Below, in pieces: positions 58,657 through 64,000 of a DNA stretch of 64,000 nt. The DNA comes from Bin87 sp965221295. Lineage in GTDB: Bacteria; Chloroflexota; Dehalococcoidia; Lucifugimonadales; UBA3495. Location: positions 186,001-250,000 of the forward strand of contig OZ244879.1 of assembly GCA_965221295.1 (NCBI GenBank). The letters are read 5' to 3'. Below the pieces are notes generated by a model. That model was given only the letters and a program-made list of their open reading frames with translations, made no database searches and had not been told where the DNA came from. The position numbers and the translations under genes are program-made. The first letter of the stretch is position 1; each line of letters begins with the position of its first letter.

Positions 58657-59145
58657 ATGGCTTATACACCGAAGCAGTTGGGTCATTTGGTCATCAAGGT
58701 ACGGGACATCGAGCGCAGCGTTGACTTCTACACCAACGTGCTGGGCCTAACCGTGATGACCGGACGTCCGGGCGGGATGACCTTCCTGTCCGCCGACACC
58801 ACCATGTCCCACGAGTTGGCGTTGGTTCCCCTGGGCATGGACGCCCCGGGGCCTGAGGACCGACGTGTCGGAATGGCGCACATGGCCTGGCAGATGAACT
58901 CGTTCCGCGACCTGAAGGAACTGTACCAACGCTGCAAGGACCACGGCGTCCGCATCAAGCGCCTGGGCGACCACGGCATCTCCATGGGCGTGTACATCTA
59001 CGACCCCGACGACAACGAGATCGAGATCTACTACGAATCCCCCGAGACGGAATGGGGCAACAAGGACGGGTTCCTCTTCGAGGGCAACTTCCCCTGGCAA
59101 CTCGACCCGGTCGAGGAGCCGGCGGCAGTGGGCGCCGACGACTAA
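58657..59145 (+). CDS. VOC-family metalloprotein (glyoxalase/extradiol dioxygenase-like)
   Basis: The 162-residue protein consists of two beta-alpha-beta3 modules: LGHLVIKVRDIERSVDFYTNVLGL, then MAHMAWQMNSFRDLKELYQRC and YIYDPDDNEIEIYYE. Candidate metal ligands are the His in LGHLV, the His in MAHMAW and the Glu in NEIEIY, the extradiol dioxygenase pattern. It may cleave a catechol or act as a lyase; the substrate is not known. The RBS GGAGG lies 6 nt before ATG 58657. Confidence 0.88.
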   Translation: MAYTPKQLGHLVIKVRDIERSVDFYTNVLGLTVMTGRPGGMTFLSADTTMSHELALVPLGMDAPGPEDRRVGMAHMAWQMNSFRDLKELYQRCKDHGVRIKRLGDHGISMGVYIYDPDDNEIEIYYESPETEWGNKDGFLFEGNFPWQLDPVEEPAAVGADD

Positions 59146-59172
59146 CTTCCGTTCCCGGCCGCTCTGGTCATC

Positions 59173-59200
59173 GTAGGGGCGACGCATGCGTCGCCCCTAC
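59173..59200. repeat. 28-bp perfect palindrome, GTAGGGGC type
   Basis: Both halves are GTAGGGGCGACGCA and its exact reverse complement, located 28 bp after the VOC stop. The outer 8 bp match the inverted repeat at 50521. No T-tract follows. Confidence 0.9.
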
Positions 59201-59434
59201 CACGTAGGCGGCTTGCCCAGTCGCGACGCTGGGGTCGCCTCGCCTAACTGCCGTTGCGCCGGGCCGGAATGCCGACCCTGGTCCAGCGCTGTGGTCGCCG
59301 TCGGGGCTGGAACCCGTGGCTCGCAGCCCGTAACCGGCGGCCCGCGCCCCCGTGGAGTTGACATTGCAGCGGCTGCGACCGTTCCCAGACGTCAATCTCA
59401 GCCCAACGCGCTACCGCGCAGCCTTCAGGTCCAA

Positions 59435-61117
59435 TTGATCCAACCGACGCGCTACGATTACATCATCATCGGCAGCGGGATTGCCGGGCTGAATACGGCG
59501 CTTTTGGCCGCCCAACGCGGCACCGTCCTGGTGGTCACCAAAGGCCGCATTGACGATTGCAACAGCCGCTACGCCCAGGGCGGCATTGCCGCCGCCATCG
59601 GGCCCGGCGACTCTGCGACTCTGCACGAGCGCGACACCCTGGAGGCCGGCGCCGGCCTGTGCGACCCAGAGGCCGTGGCAGAACTCACCAGACGCGGACC
59701 CGACAGCATCGCCAGTCTGATCGAATGGGGCGTTCCCTTTGACACCATGCACGGCCAGATCGCGCTGGGACGGGAGGGCGCGCACAGCGTCCCGCGGATC
59801 CTGCACGCCGGCGGCGACGCCACGGGCGAGCGCATCGAAAACACCCTGGCCCGCCGGGTTCAGTCCACGCCCAACATCACGGTGTTGGAATACACCCACG
59901 CCATCGCCATTGGCGTGGAGAACGGCGCGGCCACCGGCGTGGAAGTGGCGCTGGAAGTGGCGATGGAAGGGAACGGCGTCGCTGCCACCGAGCATTCTCC
60001 CGGCAATGCAACCCCAGGCAGTCAAACCCCCGGCCATCAAACCCCAGGCAGCCAAACTCTAAACCGAACCTATCAGGGCGATGTGGTGGTGGTGAGTTCC
60101 GGCGGCGCGGGCCAGTTGTTTCGCTACACCACCAATCCATCGGTTGCCACCGGCGACGGCGTGGCGCTGGCGTTCCTGGCTGGCGCGGAGGTGATGGACA
60201 TGGAGTTCTACCAATTCCATCCCACCGCCCTGTGGCTGGAGGGAGCTCCCACGTTCCTGCTGTCGGAGGCCATGCGCGGCGAAGGCGCGGTACTGCGCAA
60301 CGCCGATGGCCATCCGTTCATGGCGGAGCATCACCCCATGGCCGACCTGGCCCCACGCGACGTGGTGTCGCGAGCCATCGCCGCCGAGATGGAACGGGCC
60401 GAGGGCAGGCCGGCTCTGCTGGACATTTCCCACCTGCCGGCGGCGACGGTGACCAGCCGGTTCCCAACCATCTACGCCGAGTGCCGGCGATACGGGCTGG
60501 ACATCACCAGGGAGCCGATTCCGGTGGCGCCGGCGGCCCACTACATGATGGGCGGCGTGCGCATCGACACCTGGGGGCGCACCAACATCTCCGGCCTGTA
60601 CGCCTGCGGAGAGGTGGCCTGCGCCGCAGTGCACGGAGCGAACCGGCTGGCCAGCAACTCGCTGCTGGATACCCTGGTGTTCTCGCGCCGTCTGGTGGAC
60701 GCCACGCTGGGAAACGCCCCGGATTACGAGCCAGCCGATACGGCCGACCCGGAAGCCCTCCCAGGAACCGACCTGGGAGCCGACCTGCGCATCCCGCTGG
60801 CGGAGCGGGCCATGGTGTGCGCCGCGGCGCCGGAGCGAGGGCGGGAGAATCTGCAGGACCTGATGTGGCGCAACGCCGGCATCGCGCGCAACGGCTCGCG
60901 GCTGCTGCTGTCGGCGCGCCTCCTGAACCTGTGGCAGCGGACCATGCCGGCTCTGGAGACCGCCGACGATTACGAGCTGCGCAACATGCTGGTGACGGCG
61001 CGGCTCATCGTGGAGGGCGCCCTGCAACGCCGGGAGAGCCGCGGCGCGCACCACCGCGAAGATTTCCCCGAGGCCTCCGACGAATGGCGCCGCCACCTGG
61101 TAATCGGACGCGCGTAG
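59435..61117 (+). CDS. nadB: L-aspartate oxidase
   Basis: This is about 560 residues from TTG 59435; the frame is open from 59186, but the upstream 83 residues are not family-like. It oxidises L-aspartate to iminoaspartate for NAD synthesis. The FAD motif is YDYIIIGSGIAGLNTALLAA, then SRYAQGGIAAAIGPGDS, DMEFYQFHPTAL, AHYMMGGVRIDTWGRT, and the C-terminal helical domain with RNAGIARNG. A 5-residue repeat (GNATP GSQTP GHQTP GSQTL) is inserted at about residues 190-209. No nadA or nadC is in the window. Confidence 0.92.
   Translation: MIQPTRYDYIIIGSGIAGLNTALLAAQRGTVLVVTKGRIDDCNSRYAQGGIAAAIGPGDSATLHERDTLEAGAGLCDPEAVAELTRRGPDSIASLIEWGVPFDTMHGQIALGREGAHSVPRILHAGGDATGERIENTLARRVQSTPNITVLEYTHAIAIGVENGAATGVEVALEVAMEGNGVAATEHSPGNATPGSQTPGHQTPGSQTLNRTYQGDVVVVSSGGAGQLFRYTTNPSVATGDGVALAFLAGAEVMDMEFYQFHPTALWLEGAPTFLLSEAMRGEGAVLRNADGHPFMAEHHPMADLAPRDVVSRAIAAEMERAEGRPALLDISHLPAATVTSRFPTIYAECRRYGLDITREPIPVAPAAHYMMGGVRIDTWGRTNISGLYACGEVACAAVHGANRLASNSLLDTLVFSRRLVDATLGNAPDYEPADTADPEALPGTDLGADLRIPLAERAMVCAAAPERGRENLQDLMWRNAGIARNGSRLLLSARLLNLWQRTMPALETADDYELRNMLVTARLIVEGALQRRESRGAHHREDFPEASDEWRRHLVIGRA
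60002..60061. repeat. 15-bp in-frame tandem repeat in nadB
   Basis: Four units: ggcaatgcaacccca, ggcagtcaaaccccc, ggccatcaaacccca and ggcagccaaactcta. They encode a polar Pro/Thr loop inside the FAD domain region. Confidence 0.92.
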
Positions 61118-61437
61118 CGAACGCCCTTTCACCCGGGGCCGCTGTCCCGAGACAATCAACTCAATTCCGTGGCCGGCGAGAGGCGCCAATCTCGTTGGCC
61201 GCCCGGCGCGTCTGGCGCAGTCGCCGCTGGAGATGTCTTGGGTTCACCCTGATGTTGAACGCGAGATATTGGAGAGTGACGGCGCCCAGTTGACTTTGCC
61301 GCCGTGTACGCGTTAGCCTGAACTAAATCAATTGTTTCAATTGCCGGTGGGACTGACCTGATGCCGGGTCGGTTCCGCCGGTTTTTGCCGGCCACTGCGG
61401 GCCGGTTCGTCATCGCGCCGGCGACAAGGAGGTTGCG
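61118..61437. other. Intergenic, left edge of phage head genes
   Basis: This 320-bp stretch lies between nadB and the prohead protease. An AT-rich patch (aactaaatcaattgtttcaa at about 61322-61341) could hold a promoter or mark an integration edge. No tRNA, integrase site or terminase fragment is recognised. Confidence 0.5.
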
Positions 61438-62106
61438 ATGATGAACGACGGCCGGTGGCCAGACCCGGCGCACAGCCGTTCCGCCCTGCTGCGCGCCCTG
61501 ACCGCCTACGAGCGCGGCCTGGCCGAGGCTCCCCTGGTGCGCAAATGGGGGACGCTGGCTGAGTCGGCGCCACCGGTGGGCCGGTCGGATGCGGCGCTGC
61601 CCCATCCCGCCGCCAGCTTCGTCCCCAGATTCAAGGAAGCCGATTGCGGCGAAACCCTGACTTTCGTGGCGTCCACGGACGCCGTTGACCGTCATGGCGA
61701 CACTGTGGCCCAGGAAGGCTGGCGGCTGGACGCCTATCGCGAGAATCCGGTGCTGCTATGGGCCCACGACTACCGGCGGCCGGCCATTGGTCGAGCGCAG
61801 TCGGTTTGGCGCGACGGCGGCGCGTTGCTGGCCCGTTTGGAGTTCGCGCCGACGGAGTTTGCCAGGGAAGTCGAGAGTCTGTATCGCCAGGGTTACCAAC
61901 AGGGCGTATCGGTGGGATTTCGCCCGCTGCGCTTCCAGGAGCGGCGGAACCCGCATACCGGGGCCTTCCTCGGCATCCGGTTCCTGGAGCAGGAACTGCT
62001 GGAGATCAGCGCGGTGCCCGTGCCGGCCAATCAAGAAGCCCTGGCGGCCGGCCGCAACGGAACCGTCGATGCGGTGGTGGCCTTACTGCGCGAAATGCGG
62101 GCGTGA
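61438..62106 (+). CDS. HK97-type prohead protease
   Basis: The 222-residue S78-type protease matures the phage capsid. The core shows TLTFVASTDAVDRHGDTVAQEGW, the catalytic His in VLLWAHDYRRPAIG, the Ser in YQQGVSVGFRPLRF and the acidic residue in LEQELLEISAVPVPANQEAL. An N-terminal extension of about 65 residues precedes the core. The RBS AAGGAGG lies 6 nt before the ATG. The capsid gene follows 96 bp later. Confidence 0.9.
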   Translation: MMNDGRWPDPAHSRSALLRALTAYERGLAEAPLVRKWGTLAESAPPVGRSDAALPHPAASFVPRFKEADCGETLTFVASTDAVDRHGDTVAQEGWRLDAYRENPVLLWAHDYRRPAIGRAQSVWRDGGALLARLEFAPTEFAREVESLYRQGYQQGVSVGFRPLRFQERRNPHTGAFLGIRFLEQELLEISAVPVPANQEALAAGRNGTVDAVVALLREMRA

Positions 62107-62202
62107 AGCGCCCATTCACGGAGCCAAGTTCCGAATTCGACTGTTGGCCGACGCCGATGGCTCGATGACACTTCACCAAATCAAACAGGAGATTGCGAAT
62201 TT

Positions 62203-63534
62203 ATGACCCTTTCGACATGGGAACTGGAAACGATCAAGAACGAAATTGCCGAGGTGCGCGATTTCTACCGCCAGCGGACGGAAGCTGACATTCCGCCCCT
62301 CCAGGAGGAATTGGGTCGCCTCAGCCGCGCCGTCAGCGAACTCACCGAAAAGCAGCGCGCCGGCGAACGGCATGCGATGCTGGCGGGGTACGGCGCCGCT
62401 GGCGACCGTCCACGGGTGCCCTTTGGCAAGTACCAGGGCATGGACGCGCTGGACCTGGCCTGCGTGCGCAGCGTGCTGGCGTCGCAACAACGCGAGCCGG
62501 GCGACGCCAATCCACGCCTCCTGGCCGACTGGCAAGCCAACCTGAAGGCCGCCATGGATAGTACCACCGCCGGCCGGGGCGACGAGCTGGTCAACACCGG
62601 CGAGGCCGCCGCCCTGTGGGCAGACGTGAACACGGATACCCACGTTGCGTCGCTGTTCACGCGGGTGGACATGCCCACCAACCCCTTCGAGATTCCGCTG
62701 CAACTGGGCAACGTCGCGTGGTATCCGGGCGTGGAGAACACGGCCACCACGGAAACCGCGCCAGCCACCGCCCGGCAGACGCTGACCGCCCACGAATTGG
62801 TGGCCGAGGTGCCGTGGTCTTTGACCCTGGACGAGGACGCCGTGATCGCCATGGCCGCCGAGGTTCGCAGCACTCTGGTCCGTAACGCCGTTGAGGTGAT
62901 CGACGACGTGCTGCTCAACGCCGACCGGACGACGCAGAACAACATCAACGCCGACGGCGCCACCATCAGCGCGTCATCGGCTGGCAAGGCCCATTGGCTG
63001 TTGGGCTTCGATGGACTGCTGCACCTGCCGCTGGTGGACAACACCGGCCAGGGGAACAACCACGCCGCCGCCCCCAGCGCCGATATGTTCAACGAGGCGC
63101 GGGGTCTGTTGGGCAAGTACGGCGTGCGTCCTTCCGAACTGGCTTACGTCGCCGACGTTGGCGCCTACATCAAGTCGCTGGCCATCGGCGAATTCCGCAC
63201 GCTGGACAAGTTGGGGCCGCACGCGACTCTCCTCAACGGCCAGCTGGCCCAGGTGGACGGCATCCCCGTCATCGTGTCTGAGCAGATGGCGAAGTCCGAC
63301 ACCGACGGCAAAGTGAGCAACACCGGTACTTCCAACACCAAGGGCCGGCTGCTGGCGGTCAACCGCACCCAGTGGCGGCTTGGGTTCCGCCGCGAGCTGA
63401 TGATCGAGACTACCCGCGACATTCAGAAGCGGCAGAACATCATGGTGGTGAGCATGCGCCTTGCCTTCATGGAGCGCACCGGCGCCCGGGCCTCGGCCTC
63501 ACACACCGCGCTTCAGTACAACATCACCGTTTAG
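62203..63534 (+). CDS. Phage major capsid protein, HK97 family
   Basis: The 443-residue shell protein has an N-terminal delta-type coiled coil (residues about 1-60, ETIKNEIAEVRDFYRQRTEAD, SRAVSELTEKQRAGER), followed by the HK97 fold with GEAAALWADVNTDTHVASLF, HELVAEVPWSLTLDEDAVIAM and GKYGVRPSELAYVADVGAYIKSL. LLAVNRTQWRLGFRREL and KRQNIMVVSMRLAF follow. The N-terminal region is expected to be removed by the upstream protease. The order protease-capsid-connector is standard. Confidence 0.93.
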   Translation: MTLSTWELETIKNEIAEVRDFYRQRTEADIPPLQEELGRLSRAVSELTEKQRAGERHAMLAGYGAAGDRPRVPFGKYQGMDALDLACVRSVLASQQREPGDANPRLLADWQANLKAAMDSTTAGRGDELVNTGEAAALWADVNTDTHVASLFTRVDMPTNPFEIPLQLGNVAWYPGVENTATTETAPATARQTLTAHELVAEVPWSLTLDEDAVIAMAAEVRSTLVRNAVEVIDDVLLNADRTTQNNINADGATISASSAGKAHWLLGFDGLLHLPLVDNTGQGNNHAAAPSADMFNEARGLLGKYGVRPSELAYVADVGAYIKSLAIGEFRTLDKLGPHATLLNGQLAQVDGIPVIVSEQMAKSDTDGKVSNTGTSNTKGRLLAVNRTQWRLGFRRELMIETTRDIQKRQNIMVVSMRLAFMERTGARASASHTALQYNITV

Positions 63535-63687
63535 TCAGGTTTGACCCGTCGCGGTCGGCTCAAGGCGGCAATCTCGTGGCGCCGGCGCAACCAGCCCCGG
63601 CGCCGAGATCGCCAGACCTGGAGACCTTTGGCGAGGGCAGGACACGCGACGGCGCGAATTGTGGAGGCGCGAAAGGAGGATGATGCA

Positions 63688-64000
63688 ATGACGAATGCCT
63701 ACGCGGATTTGGCCACCCTCAAATCCCCGGCGGCGCTGAACGTGCCGGACGACGCGCATGATGATCGCCTGTTGGGGATGCTGGAGGCGGCGTCTCGCTG
63801 GATTGACGGCCACTGCGGTCGACAGTTCGCCGCGGTGCACCAGGAACGCCGGTTCGACGGCGCTGGCAAGATGTCGCTGGCGGTTCCTGACCTGGTGTCG
63901 GTACAGGAGCTGCGCGCGCGGGAGGCGTCGGGCGATTGGGTGGCTTTGCCGTCACGAGACTGGTTGCTGTACCCATTGAACGCCGTCCCCACGGAGCCGG
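63688..64000 (+). CDS. Partial phage head-tail connector (gp6-like)
   Basis: From ATG 63688, with AAAGGAGG upstream, the frame is open to the window end and gives 104 residues. The first 45 residues (YADLATLKSPAALNVPDDAHDDRL, MLEAASRWIDGHCGRQF) fit phage gp6-like connectors, which start with a D-L-K-x-L segment, a helical I-x-x-A-S-x-W-I-x-x-x-x-x-R-x-F motif and a beta domain. The gene continues beyond the window. Its position after the capsid gene supports the call. Confidence 0.75.
   Translation, partial: MTNAYADLATLKSPAALNVPDDAHDDRLLGMLEAASRWIDGHCGRQFAAVHQERRFDGAGKMSLAVPDLVSVQELRAREASGDWVALPSRDWLLYPLNAVPTEP

Noticed and set aside
59186..59434. N-terminal extension of nadB
   Set aside because: The extra 83 residues start inside a palindrome, are Pro/Arg/Gly-rich and not family-like; TTG 59435 gives the expected length.

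Overview
The window is GC-rich (about 60-65% by eye) bacterial chromosome with short operons, GGAGG-type ribosome binding sites and many catabolic enzymes: GMC oxidoreductase, flavin monooxygenase-like protein, M20 peptidase, hydantoinase, 5-oxoprolinase, amidohydrolase, SMP-30 and NHL propellers. It also holds the SCO1664/DUF3090 pair usual in Actinobacteria and Chloroflexi, GroEL without a GGM tail, and no lipopolysaccharide genes. My best guess is a Chloroflexota genome of the SAR202/Dehalococcoidia type. This is inference from gene content, not from a marker phylogeny.

Layout. 1-2276: an acidic partial gene, a small membrane protein and an MFS transporter. 2857-6050: molybdate transporter modABC. 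6454-8396: HAD phosphatase and the SCO1664/DUF3090 pair. 9267-13582: a large secreted LRR/GLUG protein and a small secreted protein. 13979-16219: groEL, groES and an FmdB zinc ribbon. 16505-20030: histidine kinase and response regulator, then a sulfite-oxidase-type molybdoenzyme with a CopD-like membrane partner. 20343-30687: SDR, zinc ribbon, SirB1-like, DM13, GH15, SMP-30, 2-hydroxyacid dehydrogenase, PAC2 and M20 peptidase. 30857-32665: an AT-richer, translationally coupled operon of three uncharacterised proteins. 32860-38749: GMC oxidoreductase, PLP trans-sulfuration enzyme, hydantoinase and a beta-propeller. 39257-44597: amidohydrolase, a hendecad coiled-coil membrane protein, a decayed TfoX pseudogene, a DinB/TIGR03086-like protein and aprBA (APS reductase). 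45002-51707: a double EthD-like protein, two overlapping membrane proteins, a flavin monooxygenase-like protein and a DUF1800/DUF1501/NHL set. 52954-61117: an OPLAH-type HyuA-HyuB fusion, a dehydrogenase, a Cys-rich protein, a VOC protein and nadB. 61438-64000: phage head genes (HK97 protease, capsid, connector) running off the end.

Molybdenum and sulfur recur: modABC, a Moco oxidoreductase and APS reductase lie in one window, which would fit sulfite/APS chemistry, although no sat, qmo or dsr genes are seen.

Two repeat phenomena stand out. First, about 20 loci carry a short tandem repeat (15-22 bp unit, 2-7 copies) with a locus-specific sequence. Most sit immediately upstream of a start codon. 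Those inside genes have units divisible by three and add 5- or 6-residue repeats to proteins. Second, palindromic elements of about 100-135 bp with ends beginning CTGTCATTGCGAGG form arrays, mostly between convergent genes, fringed by tandem copies of their own ends. I saw no tRNA, rRNA or CRISPR array.
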